Shown here: piece after piece, positions 18,502-26,063 of the stretch
Numbering within the stretch: position 1 is the first letter of the stretch
How the letters are laid out: the number at the start of each line of letters is the position of its first letter
DNA from: Bradyrhizobium sp. 1
GTDB lineage: Bacteria > Pseudomonadota > Alphaproteobacteria > Rhizobiales > Xanthobacteraceae
Length of the DNA: 64,000 nt
Reading direction: 5' to 3'
NCBI RefSeq assembly: GCF_023073315.1
Contig: NZ_JADPJH010000018.1
Location: 115,146 to 179,145, forward strand
Translations under genes and position numbers: made by a program
The notes under the pieces: model-generated
The model's database searches: none
The model's input: only the letters and a program-made list of their open reading frames with translations
What the model was told of the DNA's origin: nothing

Positions 18502-19308
18502 ATGGCTTTAGACACAGCCCGCGCGACCGATCAACTCCTCGGCGAGGGTGATATACCGCCAGTGCATGAGGTGAATGCGCAGGCGACATCGCCGTTTCTG
18601 CTCACCTCGGATCATTACGGACGGGTTTTGCCGCATGCGCTCGGCGATCTCGGCGTCGCGGAAAGCGAGCTAACGCGGCACATCGCCTGGGACATCGGCA
18701 TTGCCGGCGTGGCCGACCGGCTGGCGGAGATGCTGGATGCGCATCTGATCGCGCAGCGCTATTCGCGGCTGGTGATCGACTGCAACCGCCCGGCGGCCGC
18801 CGTGAGCTCGATCCCCGTGATGTCAGAGGCGACGGCAATCCCCGGCAATGAGGCAATCTCCGACAGCGAGCGCTTGGCGCGGCGGCGCGAGATTTTCGAG
18901 CCCTATCATCATCGCATCGATGCCGCGATCGACCGCCGCCTCCATACGAAGCAACCGACCGTGCTGGTGTCGCTGCACAGCTTCACGCCGGTTTATGCCG
19001 GCGTCGCACGGCCCTGGCACATCGGTGCGCTCTACAATCGCGACGCCGTGCTGCCGAAGTTGCTGCTGAAACATTTGCGCGCCGAGGGCGATCTGGTCGT
19101 CGGCGACAACGAGCCCTATGCGGTGAACGACCTCACCGACTACACCATTCCCGTGCACGGCGAAGCCCGCGGCCTCGTCAACACCGGCATCGAGATCCGT
19201 CAGGATTTGATCGCGGACCAGTTCGGCCAGCAGCAATGGGCCGAACGGCTGGCGAGGGTCTTTGCGGAGATCGAGGTGGAGTTGAGGGCGGAGAGGCTGG
19301 TCGACTAG
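18502..19308 (+). CDS. N-formylglutamate amidohydrolase family protein
   Basis: A 268-residue zinc-dependent amidohydrolase-like protein. HIAWDIGIAG, RLVIDCNRP, VSLHSFTPV and ETRH-like IPVHGEARGLVNTGIEIRQD match the family order. The classical enzyme releases formate from N-formylglutamate in histidine breakdown, but no hut genes are present, so the substrate may differ. It is divergent from the transglutaminase pair, and its stop overlaps the convergent DUF3592 gene by 4 bases. Confidence 0.88.
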   Translation: MALDTARATDQLLGEGDIPPVHEVNAQATSPFLLTSDHYGRVLPHALGDLGVAESELTRHIAWDIGIAGVADRLAEMLDAHLIAQRYSRLVIDCNRPAAAVSSIPVMSEATAIPGNEAISDSERLARRREIFEPYHHRIDAAIDRRLHTKQPTVLVSLHSFTPVYAGVARPWHIGALYNRDAVLPKLLLKHLRAEGDLVVGDNEPYAVNDLTDYTIPVHGEARGLVNTGIEIRQDLIADQFGQQQWAERLARVFAEIEVELRAERLVD

Positions 19309-20294
19309 CCGCCGCGCGTCGCGACGAATATCGCGAGCGCGGCAAAGATTGCGGCGATCCCCCACAGCACATAGGCGATGCGGACGGGGCCGTTTGTATC
19401 GAGCGTTGCCTCGGCCGGGTTGTCGGGATTGACGCGCACCTCGACGTTCGCGCCATCTCGATAGCGCGACATCAGTTTCTCCAGCATCTTGCCGGAGGCC
19501 TCGGGCGTGCCGGCCGCGACCCGCGCGCATTCATTGGTGTAGCTGACGTTCTGATAGCGATAGGTGTAGGTCACGCGCTTGCCGAACATCTCGGTGCCAC
19601 GGCGCTCGCCCGGCTCGCTGGCCTCGTAATATTGCTCGGTTCCCGACAGCTTGATCGTGCCCCGCACGACAGGCCAGCGCGTCGCCATCGACGCCTGCCG
19701 CCGCACCGCATACCCCATCAGCGCGATGACGAGGCCGAACGCGCCTAAGCCGACGACGAGGCCCGCGAGATCAGGCCGCGCGATGTGATGGGTGAGGTAG
19801 GCGTAACTCTGGTTGAGCCCGAACGCCGAGCCGAAGATGATCGCGAGGACGATCACCGTGCCGATGCCGAGGCAGCCCCACAGGCCCTTGGGCAGGTCGC
19901 GCTCCAGCACGGCCTGATCGGGATGGCGCGGATTGTAATAGACGGTGACGATGCTGCCGGCGGGATACTTTGCGAGCTGCTCGGCGACCTCGAAATTGCC
20001 GAGGTCCTCGCCGATCGAGATGCGGTTACAGCGCAGCTTGCGGCTGCCGACCGCATATTCGTAGGTCACGTTCGCGAAATTGCGTTTCTCGAGGCGATAA
20101 CCTTCCTCGCGGTCGCTGTCGGAGACCCTGACCTCGCGCACCTCTGCAACCGAGGTGACGACCTTGCCCGGCGCCCGCGGCCAGTTGCGCGCCTCGCGCA
20201 CCTGCCAGGTCTTGACGATTGCGGCGATCAGGAGGAGTCCGAGCGGTGCGAGCAGCATCGCGTAGACGAACCAGGGCAGATCGGGCACGGCCAA
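19305..20294 (-). CDS. DUF3592 membrane protein with two tandem DUF3592 units
   Basis: A 329-residue inner-membrane protein of unknown function. The first unit has a membrane segment at 12-28 then VTYEYAVGSRKLRCNRI and VTVYYNPRHPDQAVLERD. Two membrane segments follow (about 143-160 and 175-195). A second unit repeats the pattern (VTYTYRYQNVSYTNE, EVRVNPDNPAEATLD), and a last helix ends the protein. The Y(N/D)P-x-x-P-x-x-(A/S)-x-L strand is the DUF3592 hallmark and occurs twice, so the protein arose by internal duplication. Neighbours give no functional clue. Confidence 0.85.
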   Translation of the reverse strand: MAVPDLPWFVYAMLLAPLGLLLIAAIVKTWQVREARNWPRAPGKVVTSVAEVREVRVSDSDREEGYRLEKRNFANVTYEYAVGSRKLRCNRISIGEDLGNFEVAEQLAKYPAGSIVTVYYNPRHPDQAVLERDLPKGLWGCLGIGTVIVLAIIFGSAFGLNQSYAYLTHHIARPDLAGLVVGLGAFGLVIALMGYAVRRQASMATRWPVVRGTIKLSGTEQYYEASEPGERRGTEMFGKRVTYTYRYQNVSYTNECARVAAGTPEASGKMLEKLMSRYRDGANVEVRVNPDNPAEATLDTNGPVRIAYVLWGIAAIFAALAIFVATRGG

Positions 20295-20367
20295 ATTCCT
20301 TCGTCAGCGGCAATGCCTCCTTGGACGCACTGCCGCGGACGAAGGTTCAACCGGCAGGCTCGCTTAC

Positions 20368-20988
20368 TTATTTGGCCCGGATCAACGCCAGCCAGATGCC
20401 GCCGCCGATCATGAAGCCGCCGGACACGCGCGACACCATGCGGGTGCGGCGCGCCGAGAAAAAGCCGCGGACCTGACCGGCAAGCAGCGCGTAGATTCCG
20501 TCCGTCAAGCCGGCAAGCACCATGAAGGTGATTCCGAGCACCAGGACCTGCGACAGGTGATCCTTGCTCATGTCCATGAATTGCGGAATGAACGCGCCGA
20601 AGAACACCAGCAGCTTCGGGTTCGACAACGCCACGACAAAGCCCTGTAAAAGAAAGCCACCGCGAGGGGGAGGTGGTGGCGCGTCGGCGTCGACGCCCTC
20701 GACCGGGGAACGGATCAGCTTGATGCCGAGCCAGACCAGATAGGCCGCGCCCGCAAAGCGCACCCAGTTGAACCAATAGCCCATCGTCGCCATCAGCGTG
20801 GTGAGGCCGACCGCAAGAATCCCAATCACGATCAACAGCCCCACCTGCACGCCGAGAATGTTGGTCAGCGCGGCGCGGGTGCCGTGACGCAGGCCGTTGG
20901 CGATGACGAGGGTGACGATCGGCCCCGGCAGCAGCGCCAGCGCAATGCAGGCGGCGACGAAGGCGAGATAGGCTTGCATGGACATCAT
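20368..20988 (-). CDS. LysE/RhtB family exporter
   Basis: A 206-residue exporter with about six membrane segments. ALLPGPIVTLVIANGLRHGTR carries the family LxPGP motif, and VALSNPKLLVFFGAFIPQF the NPK motif. A short poly-Pro stretch (DAPPPPPRGG) lies in the central cytoplasmic loop. The substrate is probably an amino acid or analogue; nothing in the context narrows it. Three in-frame Met codons near the N-terminus leave the exact start uncertain by up to four residues. Confidence 0.9.
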   Translation of the reverse strand: MMSMQAYLAFVAACIALALLPGPIVTLVIANGLRHGTRAALTNILGVQVGLLIVIGILAVGLTTLMATMGYWFNWVRFAGAAYLVWLGIKLIRSPVEGVDADAPPPPPRGGFLLQGFVVALSNPKLLVFFGAFIPQFMDMSKDHLSQVLVLGITFMVLAGLTDGIYALLAGQVRGFFSARRTRMVSRVSGGFMIGGGIWLALIRAK

Positions 20989-21035
20989 GGGAGGGACTCG
21001 GCTGAGGTCGGGTTTGGGGTATTAATGCATGGCAG

Positions 21036-21578
21036 TCACTGTCCGTCCAGCGTAGCGAGTACCCAGCCCCTCATCTCCTGAGTCTCCAGGAATGCCAACA
21101 TTGCGCGTTGCATCCCGCTCGCTTCGCCGCGCCCCTGCGCCGCCGCAACGAAGAGATCGCAGCGACGTGAGACCGCAACGCCGATCGCGGCGTGACCGAC
21201 ACCGTCGGACATATCGAGATCATACCGCCTCGCCCGTCCGCGTAACTCGTTAAAGCTCACCTCCTCGCCCGGCGCGACGGCCGCAAACCGCGGACTGATC
21301 AGATCGATATCGGCGACGCGATCGACCTCATCGTCATCGGCGACACCGCTGTCGCAATTGCAGAAGCCGCGTTTTGCGCGCACGTAAAGCTCGGCGCCCG
21401 CGCAGGTGCCATCGCAACGAAACGCGCGCCCCGCAGGCCAGCCATCGCGCGGGAACGGCCAGGCGATCTCGCGCCAATGCACGACCTCCTCCACCGGCGA
21501 CGGCACACGCTGATAGGCCCAGACGCCGGACACACCGAGCGCGATCACCGCCACAGCTATCATCGTCCCGCGCCGCAT
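21036..21578 (-). CDS. Exported protein of unknown function, partner of LVIVD gene
   Basis: A 180-residue protein starting MRRGTMIAVAVIALGVSG, a membrane anchor or signal sequence. The body contains four Cys in FRCDGTC and FCNCD, suggesting disulfides in the periplasm. The remainder (YDLDMSDGVGHAAIGVAVSRRCDLFV) looks like a mixed alpha/beta fold. No family is recognised. It starts 2 bases after the stop of the LVIVD gene on the same strand and is certainly co-transcribed with it, so the two probably act together outside the cytoplasm. Confidence 0.75.
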   Translation of the reverse strand: MRRGTMIAVAVIALGVSGVWAYQRVPSPVEEVVHWREIAWPFPRDGWPAGRAFRCDGTCAGAELYVRAKRGFCNCDSGVADDDEVDRVADIDLISPRFAAVAPGEEVSFNELRGRARRYDLDMSDGVGHAAIGVAVSRRCDLFVAAAQGRGEASGMQRAMLAFLETQEMRGWVLATLDGQ

Positions 21579-21580
21579 CG

Positions 21581-23026
21581 TCAGTTCCTCGGCAGGCCGG
21601 CGGCGGCGCGCGCGGGGCCGGTCAGTTCGAGGATGTGCAAACCGGTATTGGCGCGGTCGACGATGTAGATGTAGCCGCGATCGTCGGTCTCGACATTGTT
21701 GGTCTGGATCGCGACCTTGCAGCGCGCGCCGCCCTCGATCGGGATGCAGCGCTTGTCGGTCGCGCTCGTGATCGACGGAATGAAATAGCCGACCTCCCGG
21801 GGGTGATAGGGATCTCGGATGTCGAGCGCACGGACGCCGGCATTGAAGAAGGCAATGAAGGCCATCTTCTTGTAATAGACCGGCGCCATGCTCTCGTTGG
21901 ACGAATGCGAGCCGAAACGGCCGCCGCGCTGGCAGAACTGCCCGCTCGCCTCCGGCACTGTGTAGCTCGAGATCATCATCGGCCGCGTCTCGGTGGTGAC
22001 GTCGGCGAACCACACCATCTGCCGCGCCTCGCCGCATTCGTTCAAGATCGCCTCGTCCACGATCATGACGATGTCGCGCGTCTTGCCGTCCTTGTCCTCG
22101 GCAAATTCCGCAACGGGCATATCGAGCATCGGGAACGTCGTGTGCGCGCCGTTGAAGGCGGACATCGGCATGCGCGATATCTCGGGATAGCGCAGATTGT
22201 CCGGCGTCGGCTCCTTCGGCCCGTTCAGCAGCTTGTCGCGATCGACGATCTGCAAAATGCCGCCCTTGTTGGTGCCGTAGCCGAAAAAGACGCGGTTGCC
22301 ATTCGGCCCGGTCGAGATCGGCCCGTGCAGCTCGGTCGGCACCGCGCCGGTCGCGCCCGGCTCCTGGCCGGGCAGGCCGAAGTCGCGGATCTTTTGCGGA
22401 TGCGCGGGATCGCTGAAATCATAGATTTGCGTCATCCGCCGCGTGCGCCAGTCCGGCGCGCCCGAGACGAGGAAGGCGATGCCGGTGTCGCATTCCCACC
22501 AGCTCTTGTGCGTGTCCTTCAGGCCGGCAATGCGCGTGATCAGCACGGGATTTGCGGGATCGGCGACATTCCAGATCTCATGTGCCTCGCTGCCGAAGGT
22601 GCGGAGCATGTAGACCGCATTGGGATCGCCCTTCGGCAACGACTTGCCGTCACAGACCCGCACCATCTGCGCGCCGCCGGATTCATACTTGCCTTCCTGC
22701 CCCGGCAGATGCCGCAGATATTTGGGATGCGCGGGATCGGTGACGTCGACGATCGAGGTGCCGTTCGGCTCCTCTTTTCCCGTCATCGGATTGACGGGAA
22801 CGGGCACGTCGTCGGTGCCGCCGTGATGGCCGATATAGGCGATCCAGCGATCGCCCTGGTGGTGGATGGTCGGCTGATAGGCGCTGCGGGCCTGAAGGTC
22901 GTTGGTGCCGACCAGCTTCATGTTGGAAGCCTCGGGCGGCGCGCCGATGGTCTGCTTCTGTGCGTGAACGAAGGTGCTGCTGGCGAAAAGGACGAGGCCG
23001 GCAGCAGTCAAGACGCAACGGAACAT
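21581..23026 (-). CDS. Secreted LVIVD-repeat beta-propeller protein
   Basis: A 481-residue exported protein. The signal peptide ends near VHAQ (residue 23). The mature part has repeated blades of the form xxVDVTDPAHPK, WNVADPANPV, YDFSDPAHPQ and LDIRDPYHPRE, which is the LVIVD repeat pattern, arranged as a beta-propeller. The last blade ends in a hydrophobic strand (YIYIVDRANTGLHILEL). No catalytic motif is recognised. The downstream gene encodes a small Cys-rich exported protein, suggesting a two-component periplasmic or surface unit. Confidence 0.85.
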   Translation of the reverse strand: MFRCVLTAAGLVLFASSTFVHAQKQTIGAPPEASNMKLVGTNDLQARSAYQPTIHHQGDRWIAYIGHHGGTDDVPVPVNPMTGKEEPNGTSIVDVTDPAHPKYLRHLPGQEGKYESGGAQMVRVCDGKSLPKGDPNAVYMLRTFGSEAHEIWNVADPANPVLITRIAGLKDTHKSWWECDTGIAFLVSGAPDWRTRRMTQIYDFSDPAHPQKIRDFGLPGQEPGATGAVPTELHGPISTGPNGNRVFFGYGTNKGGILQIVDRDKLLNGPKEPTPDNLRYPEISRMPMSAFNGAHTTFPMLDMPVAEFAEDKDGKTRDIVMIVDEAILNECGEARQMVWFADVTTETRPMMISSYTVPEASGQFCQRGGRFGSHSSNESMAPVYYKKMAFIAFFNAGVRALDIRDPYHPREVGYFIPSITSATDKRCIPIEGGARCKVAIQTNNVETDDRGYIYIVDRANTGLHILELTGPARAAAGLPRN

Positions 23027-23105
23027 CGAAGTCCTCCCGGAACCAATCTACGTTGGCTGAGCTTCAACGCTATCACGACCGAATGCGCCCGCCCAAGACA
23101 CCATC

Positions 23106-23135
23106 TTGACATGCAACCATTTGGTTGCCTAATAT
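23106..23135 (+). promoter_or_regulatory. ArsR-type promoter with operator in the spacer
   Basis: TTGACA at 23106-23111 and TAATAT at 23130-23135 are 18 bases apart. The spacer contains a perfect inverted repeat, GCAACCA-TT-TGGTTGC (23113-23128). Transcription should start about 7 bases past the -10, that is, at or beside the ATG of the ArsR gene, so the message would be almost leaderless. A repressor on this site would block polymerase directly, giving autorepression. Confidence 0.75.
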
Positions 23136-23142
23136 GCCTGCC

Positions 23143-23457
23143 ATGGATGAGGTCTTCAAAGCGCTCGCCGACGCGTCACGGCGCTCGCTGCTGGACAGGC
23201 TTCACGCCAACAACGGCCAGACGCTGAACGAGCTCTGCGACGGCCTTGCGATGACGCGCCAGGCCGTCACAAAACACCTTGTCATTCTCGAAGAGGCCAA
23301 TCTGGTCACGACGATCCGGCATGGCCGCGAGAAGCTGCATTACCTCAACCCGGTGCCGATCCATCAAATCGGCGAACGCTGGATCAAAAAATTCGAGCGC
23401 GGCAAGCTGGTCGCACTCAGCGAGTTGAAACGTCAGTTGGAGAAGCGCGATGAGTAA
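23143..23457 (+). CDS. ArsR-family repressor of the SRPBCC operon
   Basis: A 104-residue winged-helix repressor: MDEVFKALADASRRSLLDRL, then the recognition region LCDGLAMTRQAVTKHLVILEEANLV and wing. It lacks the metal-binding Cys pair of true ArsR, and is of the type that is regularly followed by AHSA1/SRPBCC genes. An in-frame ATG nine bases upstream is possible, but the -10 hexamer overlaps it. Its last codons overlap the next gene (ATGAGTAA), so translation is coupled. It probably represses its own promoter, which has a perfect operator. Confidence 0.92.
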   Translation: MDEVFKALADASRRSLLDRLHANNGQTLNELCDGLAMTRQAVTKHLVILEEANLVTTIRHGREKLHYLNPVPIHQIGERWIKKFERGKLVALSELKRQLEKRDE

Positions 23458-23920
23458 GCCGCAATTCGTCTATGTGAGCTATATCGAGACCACTCCGGAG
23501 AAGCTGTGGGAGGCGCTGACGTCGAGCGCATTCACCAGGCAATATTGGTTTGGCGCCGAGGTCCAGTCGGACTGGAAGGTCGGCTCTCCCTTCGCGCTCA
23601 CGCTGGACGGCGAGGTCACTGATTCCGGCGAGATTTTGGAGGCCGATGCGCCGCGACGCCTGTCCTACAGCTTCAAGCACCAGAAGTTCGAAGAGCTGCG
23701 CGGCGAGCCGATCTCACGCGTCGTCTTCACCATTGAACCATTCGGCTCGCTCGTGCGTTTGACCGTGCTGCACGACGGCTTCGTCGAGGGCGGCAAATAT
23801 CTCGGCGCCGTCTCCAATGGCTGGCCGGCGATCCTGTCCCAGCTCAAGAGCCTGCTCGAGACCGGCAAGCTGCTCGGCATCCCGCGCGCGGCCCTCAACA
23901 AGGGATTCGACGCAAAATGA
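23450..23920 (+). CDS. SRPBCC/AHSA1-domain protein
   Basis: A 156-residue single-domain START/Bet v1-like fold protein. FVYVSYIETTPEKLWEALTS is the N-terminal AHSA1 strand-helix, TRQYWFGAEVQSDWKVG the second motif, and a C-terminal long helix contains NGWPAILSQLKSLLETG. Such proteins bind hydrophobic ligands in a cavity; the ligand is unknown. It overlaps the ArsR gene and the next SRPBCC gene by short ATGA-type overlaps, so the three form one operon. Confidence 0.9.
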   Translation: MSKPQFVYVSYIETTPEKLWEALTSSAFTRQYWFGAEVQSDWKVGSPFALTLDGEVTDSGEILEADAPRRLSYSFKHQKFEELRGEPISRVVFTIEPFGSLVRLTVLHDGFVEGGKYLGAVSNGWPAILSQLKSLLETGKLLGIPRAALNKGFDAK

Positions 23921-24429
23921 ACCTCGATCAGTTCAAGCCACTCACGGTCTACACCATCTACATCGCCTCGACGCCTGAGAAGGTGTGGGAGGCGCTGACC
24001 TCGGCCGAGTTCAGCCGCAAATATTTCTCCGGCTTCGCGGTGGAGATGCAGCCGAAGCTTGGCGGCAGCTTCATCGTGCGCGCGCCCGACGATTCGGAGC
24101 ACATCTCCGGCGAGGTGTTCGAATACGATCCGGCGAAGAAGCTGACGGTGAGTTGGAACGTCAACTGGCCCGACCTCGTCGCAAAGCTCGGCACCACGCT
24201 CGTCACCTACGAGATCGAGCCCGCCGGCGAAGCCGTTCGCCTCACCATGAGCGAACGCCACGACCGCGATCTCAGCGACGACATCCTCTCCGGCGGCCGC
24301 ACCGGCTGGCCCGCGATCCTGTCGGGGCTGAAGAGTTTGCTGGAAACGGGCACGGCGCCACAGATCAAGATGGCACCGCCCGCGCAGATGCTGGCGGCGT
24401 TAAAGGCGATGGGGATCAAGGTGCCGTAG
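23917..24429 (+). CDS. SRPBCC/AHSA1-domain protein (second copy)
   Basis: A 170-residue AHSA1-fold protein similar to its upstream neighbour (YTIYIASTPEKVWEALTS, FSRKYFSGF, TGWPAILSGLKSLLETG), so the pair arose by tandem duplication and diverged. It starts in a 4-base overlap with the previous stop. Paired SRPBCC proteins under one ArsR regulator suggest binding of two related ligands or a heterodimer. Confidence 0.9.
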   Translation: MNLDQFKPLTVYTIYIASTPEKVWEALTSAEFSRKYFSGFAVEMQPKLGGSFIVRAPDDSEHISGEVFEYDPAKKLTVSWNVNWPDLVAKLGTTLVTYEIEPAGEAVRLTMSERHDRDLSDDILSGGRTGWPAILSGLKSLLETGTAPQIKMAPPAQMLAALKAMGIKVP

Positions 24430-24447
24430 TGGCCGCAATCTGCGCCC

Positions 24448-24657
24448 TCATCGCTTCTTCTTCACCAGCGGCGGATGAATCTCGTCGATCTTGCGACGGC
24501 AATCCCCTTCTGAGTCGTGCGGGCCCGAGACAAAGGTCCCGCTGACCTTGATCGCGTACCAGCCTGACTCCACGCCGAGCCGGAGCGCTTCGTCTGTCTT
24601 GACGTGCCGTGGGGAGAGAGCTTGCATTAGCTGCTTTCGGTTGGCGTTCGATCTCAT
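24448..24657 (-). CDS. Small protein of unknown function
   Basis: A 69-residue ORF. The region SPRHVKTDEALRLGVESGWYAIKVSGTFVSGPHDSEGDC reads like a folded protein with one central beta hairpin, and the tail is Lys-rich (PPLVKKKR). The start may be the internal Met at residue 11. It is convergent with the SRPBCC operon. No family is recognised; codon use is normal for the replicon, which supports it being real. Confidence 0.45.
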   Translation of the reverse strand: MRSNANRKQLMQALSPRHVKTDEALRLGVESGWYAIKVSGTFVSGPHDSEGDCRRKIDEIHPPLVKKKR

Positions 24658-24997
24658 ATCGAACCGCGCTGGAATCTTTCAAGCATCCGCAGCACGAGTT
24701 TGCCGCATCCGACTCAACCGCCGGAACGGGCAACATGCGCAACGATCGCCGTTGCGACGTCGTGATGATTCGGCTCCGCGGGCGCGAGGAATGAGCAGTT
24801 TCGGGTCGCGCGTGCCACCGTGTGCGCAGAGACGACCGCTCTTTCCGACATTGGCGGACCGTGCGCGCAATCACTGCAATTAGCTACCGTTTTCTCGCCC
24901 GCACCATGCTTTTGAAGCGCGAAATCGCTTTCGATCGAATAAGACCGTCGAAGCCTTGTGTTCGACCGCTTCGTAGCCGTTGCGTCCGGCTCCCCTC
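24658..24997. other. Gene-free stretch
   Basis: No supported gene or strong hairpin is seen. Base composition is less GC-rich than the flanking genes. Confidence 0.4.
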
Positions 24998-25771
24998 TTA
25001 CGCCACCGGCACCACCAGCCGCCGATACAGATGCCACGTCGCGTGCCCGAGCACCGGCAGCGTCACGACCAGCCCGAGAAAGTAAGGCAGCGCCGAAACG
25101 ATCAGCAGCATCACGATGACGGTCGCCCAGCCGATCATCGGCAGCGGGCTGGTCACCACCGCGCGCACGCTCGTCACCATGGCGGTGACGAAATCGACAT
25201 CGCGGTCGAGCAGCAGCGGAAACGACACCACGGTCAGCGAAAACAGAATCAGCGACAGCGCCGCGCCGACCGCGTTGCCGATGGCGAGGAACAGCAGACC
25301 CTCATTAGTCGTCAGCACCACTGTCATGAATTCCTGGAGGCTCGAGAACGAGGCATGCAGGCCGAGCAGCAGCGCGATCGAGAGCCGCACCTGGTACATC
25401 CAGATCACGAACACGAACAGCGTGACAAACGCCATCCAGCCGATCTCGCTGCGCGAGCGTATCGCCGACCAGATCGCGCTAGAGGAAACCGGCTCGCCGC
25501 GCTCGCGGCGGCGGCTGACCTCGTAAAGACCGATCGCCACGAACGGGCCGATCAGCGCGAAGCCCGCGGCCAGCGGATAGACCAGATAGAGCATGCCGAA
25601 GGCGGTGAGGCAGAGCATGATGGCGATGCCGCCGGCCGCATAGAGCGCGCCGAAGGCGAGCCCGTAGAGCGGCAGCGCCTGGAAATCGCGCAGGCCCTCG
25701 ACCAGCGCCTCGGCGATGTCAGTCGCCGCCACCGGACGCACCACCGGATCGACCTTGCCCGAGATGGACAT
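24998..25771 (-). CDS. DUF2189 integral membrane protein
   Basis: A 257-residue inner-membrane protein with about six hydrophobic helices. The N-terminal soluble part (IAEALVEGLRDFQALPLYGLAFG) leads into the first helices, LYEVSRRRERGEPVS forms a charged loop, and VLGHATWHLYRRLV closes the protein; these features match the DUF2189 family, often annotated as cytochrome c oxidase subunit I-like without evidence. AGGAGG a few bases before the ATG fixes the start. Function unknown. Confidence 0.85.
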   Translation of the reverse strand: MSISGKVDPVVRPVAATDIAEALVEGLRDFQALPLYGLAFGALYAAGGIAIMLCLTAFGMLYLVYPLAAGFALIGPFVAIGLYEVSRRRERGEPVSSSAIWSAIRSRSEIGWMAFVTLFVFVIWMYQVRLSIALLLGLHASFSSLQEFMTVVLTTNEGLLFLAIGNAVGAALSLILFSLTVVSFPLLLDRDVDFVTAMVTSVRAVVTSPLPMIGWATVIVMLLIVSALPYFLGLVVTLPVLGHATWHLYRRLVVPVA

Positions 25772-26063
25772 CAGCTTCCTCCTGATCTGCCGGCACGATC
25801 TTCGCCGCACGCGGCCTCGATATTAGCGCCCGGTGCTGCCGCGTGCACGCGCAAGTTGATCACCCGATGACGGTATCGCAGGACGCCCGGCCCCGAGCTT
25901 CGCCAGCGCCCCCTTTCGGGGCTCGTCCGCGATGCGTGCCACCTCAGAATCTTTCCCCATCGGGAGCTTTTCGGCACGATGCCTATGGACTGAGCGGAGG
26001 CAGGTGCCGCAAATTGTACCTTCGAACCAGCACACGCAGCGACCACAGCGGACCACCCGACCG

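Noticed and set aside
21374-23227. Rightward ORF of 617 codons across the LVIVD gene
   Set aside because: Antisense to a gene with a signal peptide and clear repeats; the translation has no recognisable protein features.
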